The notes: generated by a model not told the origin, from the sequence alone. 64,000 bases of DNA from JAAFJM01 sp964529175 (GCA_964529175.1 CAZGVO010000001.1:496001-560000), one strand, 5' to 3'; positions 26,549 through 35,726 are shown, counted from the stretch's first letter. Made by a program: numbers and translations.

Positions 26549-27034
26549 TTACATAGGTTCTACTAAAAATAATGGTTGATCGTACTCAACAGGAGAGGCA
26601 TTTTCAACTAATATTTTTACTATTTTACCTGAAACTTCTGATTCAATTTCGTTAAATAATTTCATAGCCTCAACTATACACAAAACTTGACCAACTTTAA
26701 TTTCATCGCCTACATTAACAAACGCTGGTTTATCAGGGCTAGGAGTTTTGTAATAAGTTCCAATCATTGGCGATTTGATAGTAATTAAATTACTTGCCGC
26801 AGGAGCTGGAGCCGAAGTAACTGCAGGTGTATGCATTGTATTAACAGGTGCTGGCGCAACTGGCGCAGCAGGAGCAATAGCTTGAACCACAGGAGCAGCT
26901 GCTTGCTGAATAATGGTAGTTTTTTCTTCTACTTTTTTAATAGAAACTTTAAAATCACCACGTTCTACCTCTACCTCCGATACACCACTTTCTGAAACTA
27001 ATTTGATTAGTTCTTTTATTTCTTTTAATTCCAT
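26549..27034 (-). CDS. accB: Acetyl-CoA carboxylase, biotin carboxyl carrier protein
   Basis: Protein of 161 residues. An N-terminal helical part (KEIKELIKLVSESGVSEVEVE) leads to an Ala/Pro-rich linker (about 45-80) and a C-terminal biotinyl domain. The biotin-accepting lysine is K125 in VEAMKLFNEIE, with Leu in place of the last Met of the classic AMKM motif. It carries the carboxyl group between AccC and the transferase. It lies between fabH and accC, all on the minus strand. Confidence 0.96.
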   Translation of the reverse strand: MELKEIKELIKLVSESGVSEVEVERGDFKVSIKKVEEKTTIIQQAAAPVVQAIAPAAPVAPAPVNTMHTPAVTSAPAPAASNLITIKSPMIGTYYKTPSPDKPAFVNVGDEIKVGQVLCIVEAMKLFNEIESEVSGKIVKILVENASPVEYDQPLFLVEPM

Positions 27035-27140
27035 GTTCTTCTTTTTTATTTCTAATTGTAAAACTATTTTTTAAAATGTAAATATCAATATTTTTTACAA
27101 AATACAGATATAATTATCTAATAATGAGCTATATAATATA

Positions 27141-28127
27141 TTAATAAGCCCACTTTAAATAAATAGCCCCCCAAGTAAAACCACCACCAAAGGCAGCCAA
27201 TACTAAATTATCACCTTTTTTCAATTTATTTTCCCATTCCCAAAGTAATAAAGGCAATGTTCCGTTGGTAGTATTACCAAAATGGTCAATGTTAATCATT
27301 ACTTTTTCTTTATCAAGGCCCATTCTATTTGCAGTAGCATCAATAATGCGCAAATTTGCTTGATGAGGAACCAACCAAGCCACATCATCGGCAGTTAAAT
27401 GATTGCGTTCCATAATTTCAGCACTTACATCGGCCATTCCCTTTACTGCAAATTTAAACACCGTCTGTCCTTCTTGATACACAAAATGTTCACGAGCATC
27501 AACAGTTTCGTGGCTTGCAGGTTTAATACTTCCACCAGCTTTTTGGTGCAAAAAATGACGACCTGAGCCATCAACTTTCAATACCGAATCTACTAAACCT
27601 AAGCCTTCTTCATTTGGCTCCAACAACACACATCCGCATCCATCTCCAAAAATAACACAAGTATTTCTTTCAGTATAATCAATAATTGAAGACATTTTAT
27701 CGCCACCAACTACCAATACTTTTTTATAAGCGCCACTTTGTATAAAACGGCTTCCTGTTTCTAAACCAAATAAAAATCCAGAACAAGCTGCACCTAAATC
27801 GTAACCAAAAGCATTTGTAGCCCCAATTTTATCGGCCAAAACACAAGCTGACGAAGGGAAAACCATATCAGGTGTTACTGTACAAAAAATGATTAAATCA
27901 ATTTCTGCTGCTGTAATTCCACGTTTTTGTAATAAACCATTAACGGCCTCTACTGCCATATCTGATGTGCCTAAGCCATCAGCCAAAATTCTTCTTTCTT
28001 TAATTCCTGTTCTGCTTACAATCCATTCATCGTTAGTATCAACCATTTTTTCCAAATCTTTGTTGGTTAAAACTCTAGGAGGCACATAACCATTAACGGC
28101 TGTAATTGCTGCGGTAATTTTTGTCAT
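27141..28127 (-). CDS. fabH: 3-oxoacyl-ACP synthase III
   Basis: Protein of 328 residues from ATG 28127; a frame extending 36 bp upstream is not supported by the family start MTKITAAITAV. It condenses acetyl- or branched acyl-CoA with malonyl-ACP to begin each fatty-acid chain. The catalytic triad is visible: C115 in DLGAACSGFLFG, H255 in VPHQANLRI and N285 in HFGNTTNGT. It is placed between plsX and accB, so chain initiation and malonyl-CoA supply are clustered. A terminator-like hairpin separates it from plsX. Confidence 0.97.
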   Translation of the reverse strand: MTKITAAITAVNGYVPPRVLTNKDLEKMVDTNDEWIVSRTGIKERRILADGLGTSDMAVEAVNGLLQKRGITAAEIDLIIFCTVTPDMVFPSSACVLADKIGATNAFGYDLGAACSGFLFGLETGSRFIQSGAYKKVLVVGGDKMSSIIDYTERNTCVIFGDGCGCVLLEPNEEGLGLVDSVLKVDGSGRHFLHQKAGGSIKPASHETVDAREHFVYQEGQTVFKFAVKGMADVSAEIMERNHLTADDVAWLVPHQANLRIIDATANRMGLDKEKVMINIDHFGNTTNGTLPLLLWEWENKLKKGDNLVLAAFGGGFTWGAIYLKWAY

Positions 28128-28196
28128 TATAATATTTTTTGCTAAAATAAACTTTGTATTCAATTTTTAGAATAAAAATTTATTTAACCTATTTAT

Positions 28197-28220
28197 AAAA
28201 AAACACCCCTTTTCAGGGGC
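28197..28220 (-). terminator. Terminator-like hairpin between plsX and fabH
   Basis: Stem CCCCT/AGGGG (28206-28210 and 28215-28219), followed on the minus strand by UGUUUUUUU. It lies just after the plsX stop and may end or attenuate transcription before fabH. Confidence 0.75.
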
Positions 28221-28230
28221 GATTTTAATT

Positions 28231-29187
28231 TTATTGAATTGGAACTAAGTTTTTAAACTGTTCGCGAATGATATTGCACAAGTCAGATTTTACCACATCA
28301 CGCGCTGTAAAAATCATATTTTTAAATGCTTTAGCATTCGAAATTCCATGACCAATGATAACAGGTGCATTTACGCCTAAAATTGGAGTTCCGCCATAAT
28401 TTTCATAGTCAAATCTATCTAAAAAGGCATCTTGAATACCTCGTTTTTTCATTACATAATAAAATGCTTCGTAAGCTTTTAAGGTTACATTTCCTGTAAA
28501 ACCTTCGCAAACTATTACATCCGATTTGTCGGTTAACAAATCTCTTCCTTCTACATTTCCAACAAAGTGAAATGCATTTGACTCTTCCATTAATTGGTGA
28601 GCCGAAATGGTAACCAAATTACCTTTTTCTTTTTCTTCGCCAATGCTCAATAAACCAATGCGAGGATCAGCATAACCATGAACATGTTTCATCATTAAGC
28701 TACCTAATACTGCAAATTGGTATAAAACATCTGGCTTGCAATCGGCATTTGCGCCAACATCTAACAACAATCCAAATTTACCATTTGGTTTTGGAACTGT
28801 AGCTGTAATAGTTGGACGAATAACGCCTTCAATAGGTTTTACTGTAAACATAGAACCAACTAACATGGCACCTGTATTACCTGCACTAACAAAAGCATCT
28901 ACTTGTTTGCTAGCCAAAAGTTTAAAACCAACAGAAATACTTGAATCTTTCTTTTGAGAAATTGCTTTAGTTGGGTGTTCACCCATTCCAATAACTTCAG
29001 TAGTATGCACAAATTCAAATCTTGAATCGCTCACACCTTGAGATTGCAATAACTTTTCGGCCTGTTCTTTGTCGCCAATTAGCACGATGGTATCATCAGC
29101 ACCAAGCTCTGCTAAAGCTAAAACAGCACCTAAAATAGCTTCTTTGGGCGCAAAATCGCCACCCATAATATCAAAACCAATTTTCAT
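28231..29187 (-). CDS. plsX: Phosphate acyltransferase PlsX
   Basis: Protein of 318 residues. It makes acyl-phosphate from acyl-ACP, feeding PlsY in phospholipid synthesis. Characteristic stretches are IGFDIMGGDFAPKEAILGA at the N-terminus, SAGNTGAMLVGSMF, LLDVGANADCKPDVLYQFA, and VCEGFTGNVTLKAYEAF. The order rpmF-plsX-fabH is widely conserved in bacteria and links membrane synthesis with translation genes. Confidence 0.97.
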   Translation of the reverse strand: MKIGFDIMGGDFAPKEAILGAVLALAELGADDTIVLIGDKEQAEKLLQSQGVSDSRFEFVHTTEVIGMGEHPTKAISQKKDSSISVGFKLLASKQVDAFVSAGNTGAMLVGSMFTVKPIEGVIRPTITATVPKPNGKFGLLLDVGANADCKPDVLYQFAVLGSLMMKHVHGYADPRIGLLSIGEEKEKGNLVTISAHQLMEESNAFHFVGNVEGRDLLTDKSDVIVCEGFTGNVTLKAYEAFYYVMKKRGIQDAFLDRFDYENYGGTPILGVNAPVIIGHGISNAKAFKNMIFTARDVVKSDLCNIIREQFKNLVPIQ

Positions 29188-29212
29188 TTGCTCGTTGTTT
29201 GGGGTTAATTTA

Positions 29213-29256
29213 AAAAACGAAAAACGAAAACACTTTAAAAAAGCACTTTCGTTTTT
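29213..29256 (-). terminator. Possible AT-rich terminator hairpin between rpmF and plsX
   Basis: TTTCGTTTTT (29247-29256) is complementary to AAAAACGAAA, which occurs in two overlapping registers on the left (29213-29222 and 29220-29229). On the minus strand a T-rich tract follows. The stem is AT-rich and the loop long, so activity is uncertain. Confidence 0.35.
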
Positions 29257-29279
29257 AGTATTTGATTTAAGCTAAATGC

Positions 29280-29465
29280 TTAAACATCTGATTTCATATC
29301 AGGGAAAACGTGTTTTCCACGGTAGAAACCATCAGCAGTAACGCGGTGGCGCATGTGAACTTCACCCGATGTTGAATCGATTGACAATGTTGGAACAGCA
29401 CCTTTATAATGTGTTCTGCGCTTATCGCGTCTTGCTTTTGAGATTTTTCGTTTAGGATTTGGCAT
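29280..29465 (-). CDS. rpmF: 50S ribosomal protein L32
   Basis: Protein of 61 residues with the family start MPNPKRKISKARRDKRRTHY. It is a small subunit protein near the peptidyl-transferase region. The usual two zinc-binding CxxC pairs are missing: the protein has no cysteine at all, and the corresponding part reads LSIDSTSGEVHMRHRV. This zinc-independent form is known in parts of the Bacteroidota. It has a clear Shine-Dalgarno sequence, which is rare in this genome, and lies 21 bp after the DUF177 gene. Confidence 0.96.
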   Translation of the reverse strand: MPNPKRKISKARRDKRRTHYKGAVPTLSIDSTSGEVHMRHRVTADGFYRGKHVFPDMKSDV

Positions 29466-29474
29466 TTTACTTCT

Positions 29475-29480
29475 CTCCTC
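29475..29480 (-). promoter_or_regulatory. rpmF: Shine-Dalgarno sequence of rpmF
   Basis: GAGGAG on the minus strand lies 9 nt before the ATG. It stands out because nearly all other genes in the window lack such a site; it fits a highly expressed ribosomal gene. Confidence 0.55.
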
Positions 29481-29486
29481 GTGTTA

Positions 29487-30017
29487 TCAGTTTTTGTTGT
29501 AAAAATTTTTTAAAGCGTCCCAGCGTGGGTCAGATTCAGGATTTTCATCCTCTTCATCGTTACCTTCATCGGTTTTTAGTTTGTCAATGAATGCTTGGTT
29601 ATGTTCTTTATCAGCATCTTCACAACTAATTTTAGTTGGAATAGCTAATATAAAATAATCGTATATAAATTGCTTAAAATCAAATTCATGCAAACCTTTT
29701 GGCAAATAAATGATTTCATCGTCATTTAAATTTTCAGGACCATCAATTAATTTTATCAATAAATGATACGTTTTATCTAAAGGTAAATCAAATTCATCTA
29801 AGCAAGTATCGCAAGTAGTAAATACGCTGCCAGTAATTTTAAACTGCATTTCGTACATACTCTCCTTTTTGTCGAGCGTAACCTCACATTGCGCATTTGC
29901 GCTTACAAAAGGCTTATCTGTAACTTCTTCGTACAAATCGGCACCAATTGGAAACGTAAATTCGTTTTTTCCAAAACGGAGTTTATTGAACTCAACTATG
30001 TATGTTTTTGTTTTCAA
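29487..30017 (-). CDS. DUF177 / YceD-family protein (23S rRNA accumulation)
   Basis: Protein of 176 residues from TTG 30017. The frame stays open to 30107, but the family starts close to KTKTYIVEFNKLRFG and a TACATTTG promoter element lies at 30035-30042, inside the longer frame. Markers are the CDTCLDEFDLPLD segment (paired cysteines, probable metal site), the acidic DDEIIYLPKG and the end ESDPRWDALKNF. YceD homologues lie upstream of rpmF in most bacteria and are needed for normal 23S rRNA levels in E. coli and plants. The context here matches. Confidence 0.88.
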   Translation of the reverse strand: MKTKTYIVEFNKLRFGKNEFTFPIGADLYEEVTDKPFVSANAQCEVTLDKKESMYEMQFKITGSVFTTCDTCLDEFDLPLDKTYHLLIKLIDGPENLNDDEIIYLPKGLHEFDFKQFIYDYFILAIPTKISCEDADKEHNQAFIDKLKTDEGNDEEDENPESDPRWDALKNFYNKN

Positions 30018-30034
30018 CCTTAAAATAAAGCCTA

Positions 30035-30042
30035 CAAATGTA
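30035..30042 (-). promoter_or_regulatory. -7 element of the DUF177-rpmF unit
   Basis: Plus-strand CAAATGTA reads TACATTTG on the minus strand, a perfect TAnnTTTG, 17 bp upstream of the TTG start at 30017. This position supports the shorter start. No -33 TTTG at the usual spacing. Confidence 0.45.
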
Positions 30043-30321
30043 ATTTTTTGTGAATAAAATATTAGCTTTTTTTTCAAAAAATGTAAAAAAAAGTACTTAT
30101 TCAACACATTTTTAAAATTAGCTCCTGATTTTCATATAATTACAGAAACATCTTCATTTGCTAATAAATTAGTTTTGCTTCGCCTCTAATTACTAAAATT
30201 ACTCAGCCATACTGAATACCAAAACCTGAAAAATACCACAAACAGAAATACACATACTATATTATTACCAAATTTTTATACATGCATTAGTAAACAGTGG
30301 TTAAAAACAGCATTTAAAGAT

Positions 30322-30329
30322 TACTTTTG
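30322..30329 (+). promoter_or_regulatory. Putative -7 element of the exporter operon
   Basis: TACTTTTG matches TAnnTTTG, about 36 bp before ATG 30366. The 348-bp divergent gap 30018-30365 holds this element and the opposite one at 30035-30042; I see no gene, repeat or other structure in the rest of it. Confidence 0.4.
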
Positions 30330-30365
30330 AAAACTATTTTAAACCCCTTTTGTTTTAAGCATTAA

Positions 30366-32582
30366 ATGAAACATAACCACCAAATTGTTAGATTAGTTGA
30401 AGAGTTTTCAAGGGCATCTAACCATATTTTAGACCATGTAGAGTTACAAAAAGCAAAGGCTAGGTACCAACAAAACCTGTCGAATAATTTTGATACGTTT
30501 TTTGAGCAACTTACCAATATTGGAACCTTTGCCAAGTTTGCCTTTGAAATAAGAACAGCCACTAAAGCCGAATTTGAAAGTATTTTACATAAAAACACTT
30601 TCCCAATAATTTATTTTAAAAAATCAAATAATGATTTAACGCCAGTTTTGCTCAAGCATTTTCAAACTAAAAATTATGAAACCATAAGTTTTGATGACCA
30701 AAATGAAACCACCAATAATTTTAAAACCACTGAAGAAATTGGCAATGATGCAAAAACTGCGAAACAATTAATTTTAGAAAATCAATTTCAAACACAAGAA
30801 AATACTGACAATGAAGAAATAGTATTTATAACTGGTTTTCATATTAGTTCAATGCTTAATATGGAGCATAAAAAGGGTTTGACTCCATTTCAACGATTTG
30901 TAAGTTTGCTAAAAGCCGAAAAAAGAGATATAAAATACATTTATTTCTTTGCCATTTTAATTGCAATTATCAATCTAGCATTACCACTTGGGGTGCAAGC
31001 CATAGTTGGTTTAATATCAGGAGGTTTATTATTAGAATCAGTTATTATATTAATTGCCTTAGTAATTGCAGCTACTGGTCTTTCTGGTTATTTGCAAATT
31101 CAACAATTAAAAATGGTAGAAATACTTCAGCAGCGTGTGTTTGCTAACGTAACTTTTGAATTTGCATGGCGATTGCCACGTATAAAAATTGAAAGCTTAC
31201 TAAAGCACTATACTCCTGAAATGGTAAACCGATTTTTTGACGTCTTAAACGTTCAAAAATCGTTACCTAAAATTTTGATTGACCTAACAGCAGCTTTGAT
31301 ACAGATTTTATTCGGCTTATTGCTTCTATCATTTTATCATCCGGTATTTATTGGTTTTGGACTTTTTATTTTAGTAATTATTCTGCTTATTTTTTATGCC
31401 ACAGGAAAAAAAGCACTTGAAACAAGTATTTATGAATCGAAATATAAATACAAAGTGGCCTATTGGCTTCAGGAAATTGGCAGAAGCATTACCTCATTTA
31501 AATTAGCAGGAAACTCAAATTTACCAATTCAAAAAGCAGATAATTTACTAGCTAATTATTTAAAATACAGAAACAAACACTTTAGTATTTTAGTAAAACA
31601 ATATGCTGCCATTGTTTCGTTTAAAACCTTAATTACTGCTTCTTTACTAATTCTAGGTAGTTTTTTAGTGGTAAACAGACAAATAAATTTAGGCCAATTT
31701 GTAGCAGCTGAATTAATTATAGTTCTGATTATCAACTCAGTAGAAAAATTAATTTCTACCTTGGAAGTAGCTTACGATTTACTAACCGCCTTGGATAAAA
31801 TAGGTCATGTAACCGATTTAGAAACAGAAAGTAATGCCGGCCGAGAGTTACACGATTTAGAAATAGAACAAAAATTACATTTAAAAACCTGTAACCTAAA
31901 TTTTAAATATCCTGGTAACAAAAGAAATACTTTAAATAACGTAAACTTTGAAATTAATAAGGGAGAAAGGGTTTGTATTACTGGCTATAACGATAGCGGA
32001 AAAACTACTTTTATTAAAACACTTTCGGGTTTGTATTGCAACTTTGAAGGTTCGTTTACTTTAAATGGCGTTTCATTACGTGAGTTAAACATTGATTCTT
32101 ATAGAGGAATTGTTGGAGATAATTTATCGCAAGATGATGTGTTTGAGGGAACAATTGAAGAAAATATAGTAATGGGCCGTGTAGGCATAGCGTTTAAGGA
32201 TGTAATGAATGCAGTTGAAAAATCGTGTTTAACTGAGTTTTTAGCACAATTGGAAGAAGGACTTCAAAGCACTGTAAACCCAGGAGGTACCAACTTCCCA
32301 AAAAGTGTTATTCAAAAAATATTGTTAGCGCGCAGTTTTGTTCAAAAACCCAAATTGTTAATTATTGATGACTTTTTTTATAACATGAACCAAAAAGAAA
32401 GCACCACTTTGGTTAATAATATTTTTGACAACAAGGATTGGGCAGTTGTAATTGTTTCATCACAAGCAGGAATTTTGCAAAAATGCGACCGTATTTACTT
32501 AATGCAAAATGGTACCTTTGTTCAAAACAATAGTTACAAAACACTGAATGACAGCAATTTATTAAGCCCATTTATCAACTAA
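30366..32582 (+). CDS. ABC-type exporter (fused membrane and ATPase domains) with degenerate ATPase motifs
   Basis: Protein of 738 residues. Residues 1-190 form a cytoplasmic region I do not recognise; it could be a degenerate peptidase-like domain, as in bacteriocin/RTX exporters. Six membrane helices follow (about 195-480), then a nucleotide-binding domain with intact Walker A GYNDSGKTT (540-548) and Q-loop SQDDVF. The signature LSGGQ is replaced by FPKSV (644-648). The Walker B end reads IIDDFF (D668, D669), with Asp where the catalytic Glu should be, and the H-loop histidine is replaced by Ser (about 698-699). It heads an operon with HlyD and TolC proteins, so it is probably the inner-membrane part of a type I-like exporter, but ATP hydrolysis is doubtful. 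Confidence 0.85.
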   Translation: MKHNHQIVRLVEEFSRASNHILDHVELQKAKARYQQNLSNNFDTFFEQLTNIGTFAKFAFEIRTATKAEFESILHKNTFPIIYFKKSNNDLTPVLLKHFQTKNYETISFDDQNETTNNFKTTEEIGNDAKTAKQLILENQFQTQENTDNEEIVFITGFHISSMLNMEHKKGLTPFQRFVSLLKAEKRDIKYIYFFAILIAIINLALPLGVQAIVGLISGGLLLESVIILIALVIAATGLSGYLQIQQLKMVEILQQRVFANVTFEFAWRLPRIKIESLLKHYTPEMVNRFFDVLNVQKSLPKILIDLTAALIQILFGLLLLSFYHPVFIGFGLFILVIILLIFYATGKKALETSIYESKYKYKVAYWLQEIGRSITSFKLAGNSNLPIQKADNLLANYLKYRNKHFSILVKQYAAIVSFKTLITASLLILGSFLVVNRQINLGQFVAAELIIVLIINSVEKLISTLEVAYDLLTALDKIGHVTDLETESNAGRELHDLEIEQKLHLKTCNLNFKYPGNKRNTLNNVNFEINKGERVCITGYNDSGKTTFIKTLSGLYCNFEGSFTLNGVSLRELNIDSYRGIVGDNLSQDDVFEGTIEENIVMGRVGIAFKDVMNAVEKSCLTEFLAQLEEGLQSTVNPGGTNFPKSVIQKILLARSFVQKPKLLIIDDFFYNMNQKESTTLVNNIFDNKDWAVVIVSSQAGILQKCDRIYLMQNGTFVQNNSYKTLNDSNLLSPFIN

Positions 32583-32609
32583 TATTTTAATTCAATTTAC
32601 AATACTAAA

Positions 32610-33980
32610 ATGGACCAAAATCCTTATAACAATACCATAAACGAACTTAAAAACAGTAACCTTTACACTGTTAAGTTGGTTAATACCCCTAAAAAGTTTA
32701 AAACCATTAGAAATTGGCTTATTGGCGTTTTTTCGTTGGTTTTTTTATGCTTGTTTTTACCATGGCAACAAAACATAAATGGCAAAGGAAAAGTTACACC
32801 ATTTGCACCTGAAGATAGACCACAAAATGTACCTTCAATTATTGGTGGAAGAATTGAAAAATGGAAAGTAGTAGAAGGCCAATTTGTAAAAAAAGGCGAT
32901 ACTTTAGTAATTATTAGCGAGGTAAAAGAAAAGTTTTTTGACCCTGAATTATTAAGCAGAACTCAAAAACAAATAACCAATAAAGAAGATGGATTAGAAG
33001 CCAAAAACCGTAAAATAGTAGCTTTAGAAAAACAAATAGATGCACTTAAAAACAGCGTAACTATTAAACTTAAAATGGCTAAAAACAAAGTATTGCAGGC
33101 GCAATATGCAGTAAAAGCCGAAAAGGGAAATTTTGAAGCGGCTAAAACCAACGAGGAGCTTGCTAAAAACCAATTTGAACGCTTAAATGAATTGTACAAA
33201 AAAGGTTTAGCATCATTAACCGAAATTCAGAACAGAACTAGTAAAATGCAGGAGGCTAAATCAAAAGCCATTGAAGCTGAAAACAAATACAATAAAGCTG
33301 AAAACGAATTGATTAATGCTAGAATTGATTTAAATTTTATAGAAGCAGAGTATGTAGATAAAATATCGAAAGCTGAAAGTATTTTGGAAGAAACCGCGGG
33401 AGAACTTTTTGAAAGCCAAGCCGACTTAATTAAGTTAAGAATTGAGTATAGTAATTTACAATTAAGAAGCGGATTTTACGCCATTAAAGCTCCGCAAGAT
33501 GGTTACTTGGTACAAGTGTTAAAAGCTGGTATTGGTGAAACCATAAAGGAAAATGAAAACCTTGCAACCATAGTTCCAGCAAATACTAAAACAGCTGTAG
33601 AAATGACCGTAAGAGCTTTAGATATGCCTCTTTTATACAAAGGTTGTAAAGTTCGTATTCAGTTTGATGGGTGGCCAGCATTGGTATTTAGTGGGTGGCC
33701 AAGCGCAAGTGTTGGAACTTTTGGAGGCGTGGTGCAAGCCATTGATAGAAATGCTGATGAAAAAGGTAATTTTAGAATTTTAGTAATACAAGATCCTAAC
33801 GATGTGCCTTGGCCAGAGTTAATACGCGCAGGTGGCGGAGTTTATGGTTGGGCTATGCTTAACAGCGTACCTGTTTGGTACGAATTATGGCGCCAGTTTA
33901 ATGCTTTCCCACCCGATTTTATGGACGAAGCCAACCAAATGAAAAAGGATGCTGATACCAAAACCAAGAAGGATAAATAG
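32610..33980 (+). CDS. HlyD-family periplasmic adaptor protein
   Basis: Protein of 456 residues: short cytoplasmic N-terminus, one membrane helix (about 35-52), a first lipoyl half-motif (GGRIEKWKVVEGQFVKKGDTL), a long coiled-coil hairpin rich in Lys, Glu and Ala (about 110-280), the second lipoyl half (IKAPQDGYLVQVLKAGIGE), and a C-terminal beta-barrel. It should bridge the ABC protein (27 bp upstream) and the TolC-like channel (2 bp downstream). The C-terminal part has an unusual Trp-rich run FDGWPALVFSGWPSAS. Confidence 0.9.
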   Translation: MDQNPYNNTINELKNSNLYTVKLVNTPKKFKTIRNWLIGVFSLVFLCLFLPWQQNINGKGKVTPFAPEDRPQNVPSIIGGRIEKWKVVEGQFVKKGDTLVIISEVKEKFFDPELLSRTQKQITNKEDGLEAKNRKIVALEKQIDALKNSVTIKLKMAKNKVLQAQYAVKAEKGNFEAAKTNEELAKNQFERLNELYKKGLASLTEIQNRTSKMQEAKSKAIEAENKYNKAENELINARIDLNFIEAEYVDKISKAESILEETAGELFESQADLIKLRIEYSNLQLRSGFYAIKAPQDGYLVQVLKAGIGETIKENENLATIVPANTKTAVEMTVRALDMPLLYKGCKVRIQFDGWPALVFSGWPSASVGTFGGVVQAIDRNADEKGNFRILVIQDPNDVPWPELIRAGGGVYGWAMLNSVPVWYELWRQFNAFPPDFMDEANQMKKDADTKTKKDK

Positions 33981-33982
33981 CT

Positions 33983-35425
33983 ATGAAATTTAAATTGATT
34001 CCGATAGGTTTATTTGTATGCATTTGCAATGCAATTTGGGCGCAAGATTCTGCTATATTTTCATTTCAAGACTTTTACACACAAGTAGTTAATTATCACC
34101 CAGTTTCAAAACAAGCGAATTTACTTTCACAAAGTGCTAAGGCTGAGTTACTAGCAGCACGTGGAGCTTTTGACCCTGTAATTAGCGCTAATTACGAAAA
34201 CAAAACTACCGATGGCAAAAACAGTTACACTTATTTTGAACCGCAAATAAAAATACCCACTTTAATTGGGGTTGATGTAAAAGCTGGCTACGACCAAAGT
34301 GATGGCATAGCAGTAAATAACGACAGAATAAAAATAATTGAAAATAATGGCCAATATTTTCCTCAATATGGGCAATACGGACTGCTTTATGCAGGAGTAA
34401 ATGTACCCATATTACGTGGTTTACAAACTGATAGCCGAAGAGCAACATTGCGCCAAGCGCAATATTTGCAAGGATTAAACGAAGCCGAAAGAGTAAAAAT
34501 AATTAACAAATTGCTTTTAAACGCAGCCAAAGACTATTGGGAATGGCAATTGGCTTACGAGAAACTTAAATTGATGCAGCTAAGTTATAATTTGGCCCAA
34601 AACCGATTTAACTTTATTAGTAGTCGTATAAAAGGTGGTGAAGATAAACCTATCGATAGTGTAGAGGCTTTGATTGAGTTAAAACGGAGAGAAACTGCAT
34701 TATTAGAAACCGAAGTTGAATTTAAAAATGCCAGTTTAAGCCTTAGTAACTATTTATGGAACAATAATAATGAACCTTTGCAATTAAAGTCATCGGTATT
34801 TCCATCAGCAATTGGTACTGAAATAAAAAAAATAAGTTCAGACTCATTACAGCGCATGGTTAATTATGCAGAAAGTAATCATCCTGAATTGGTAAAATTG
34901 CAGTTTAAAAACAAGCAATTACAAATTGATAGAAAACTAGCTATAGAAAACATTAAGCCTCAACTAAATATTGAATATTATCCTTTTCAAACTTATAGTA
35001 AAGGAACACAAAACGATGTAAACAATATTTTTAGCAGGCAATATAAACTGGGTGCAAGTTTTTACAGCAGTTTGTTTTTACGAAAAGAAAGAGGAAAACT
35101 ACAGCAAGCCAATTTAAAACTTAAAAACATTGATTTTGAAACACAGTTAACTAAGCGAGAATTGGTGAATGATGTATTTGCTTATTACAATAACCTAAAC
35201 AATTTAGAACAGCTAATTAGTATTCAAGAAATATTGGTAGCCAATGCCATTACATTGCGCGATGCAGAACAAACTAGGTTTGAAAATGGCGAAAGCTCGC
35301 TCTTTTTAGTTAATACGCGAGAACGCAGCCTAATTGATGCCCAAATAAAACAAGCTGAAATTAAAAGCAAATACGCAAAAGCTAAAGTGCAGCTTCAATG
35401 GGCAAGTGGAATTAGGCTTTTTTAA
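33983..35425 (+). CDS. TolC-family outer-membrane efflux/secretion channel
   Basis: Protein of 480 residues with a signal peptide (GLFVCICNAIWAQ). The two-fold helical repeat of the family is visible: long helices such as YNLAQNRFNFISSRIKGGE and the matching AITLRDAEQTRFENGESSLF near the end, each followed by a short strand region. It should form the trimeric outer-membrane channel of the exporter in this operon. Its stop overlaps the end of the convergent gene 35412-35726 by 14 bp. Confidence 0.9.
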   Translation: MKFKLIPIGLFVCICNAIWAQDSAIFSFQDFYTQVVNYHPVSKQANLLSQSAKAELLAARGAFDPVISANYENKTTDGKNSYTYFEPQIKIPTLIGVDVKAGYDQSDGIAVNNDRIKIIENNGQYFPQYGQYGLLYAGVNVPILRGLQTDSRRATLRQAQYLQGLNEAERVKIINKLLLNAAKDYWEWQLAYEKLKLMQLSYNLAQNRFNFISSRIKGGEDKPIDSVEALIELKRRETALLETEVEFKNASLSLSNYLWNNNNEPLQLKSSVFPSAIGTEIKKISSDSLQRMVNYAESNHPELVKLQFKNKQLQIDRKLAIENIKPQLNIEYYPFQTYSKGTQNDVNNIFSRQYKLGASFYSSLFLRKERGKLQQANLKLKNIDFETQLTKRELVNDVFAYYNNLNNLEQLISIQEILVANAITLRDAEQTRFENGESSLFLVNTRERSLIDAQIKQAEIKSKYAKAKVQLQWASGIRLF

Positions 35426-35726
35426 AACGATTGTTTAATACAAAAAAAAGCGATGTTACTATTGTAAAAAACAATCCGTCTTTAATTAAAGAGTGAACAT
35501 CCCACGAGGTGTTTGGGAACGAATTGCCGCAAACCCAAAATTGCTCATAATAAGTAAACGGAAAACCAATTTTTAGCAAATAGTATTCATCTTTACTAAA
35601 ATGATAAAATGGATTGGTATAAGCTAAAAACTGAATAAATGATGAACTTAAAAACAGCGTAATTGCTGTTAAAATGTAAAGTATAATTTGTTTAAAGTTT
35701 AACTTTGTGGTATTTAAATGGAGCAT
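35412..35726 (-). CDS. Small hypothetical membrane protein
   Basis: Protein of 104 residues with two hydrophobic segments: IILYILTAITLFLSSSFIQFL near the N-terminus and LFFTIVTSLFFVL near the C-terminus. Between them is an aromatic-rich, probably periplasmic part (FPFTYYEQFWVCGNSFP). No family recognised. Its start overlaps the end of the frameshifted gene upstream by 35 bp, and its end overlaps the TolC gene by 14 bp on the other strand, so the region is tightly packed. Confidence 0.55.
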   Translation of the reverse strand: MLHLNTTKLNFKQIILYILTAITLFLSSSFIQFLAYTNPFYHFSKDEYYLLKIGFPFTYYEQFWVCGNSFPNTSWDVHSLIKDGLFFTIVTSLFFVLNNRFKKA

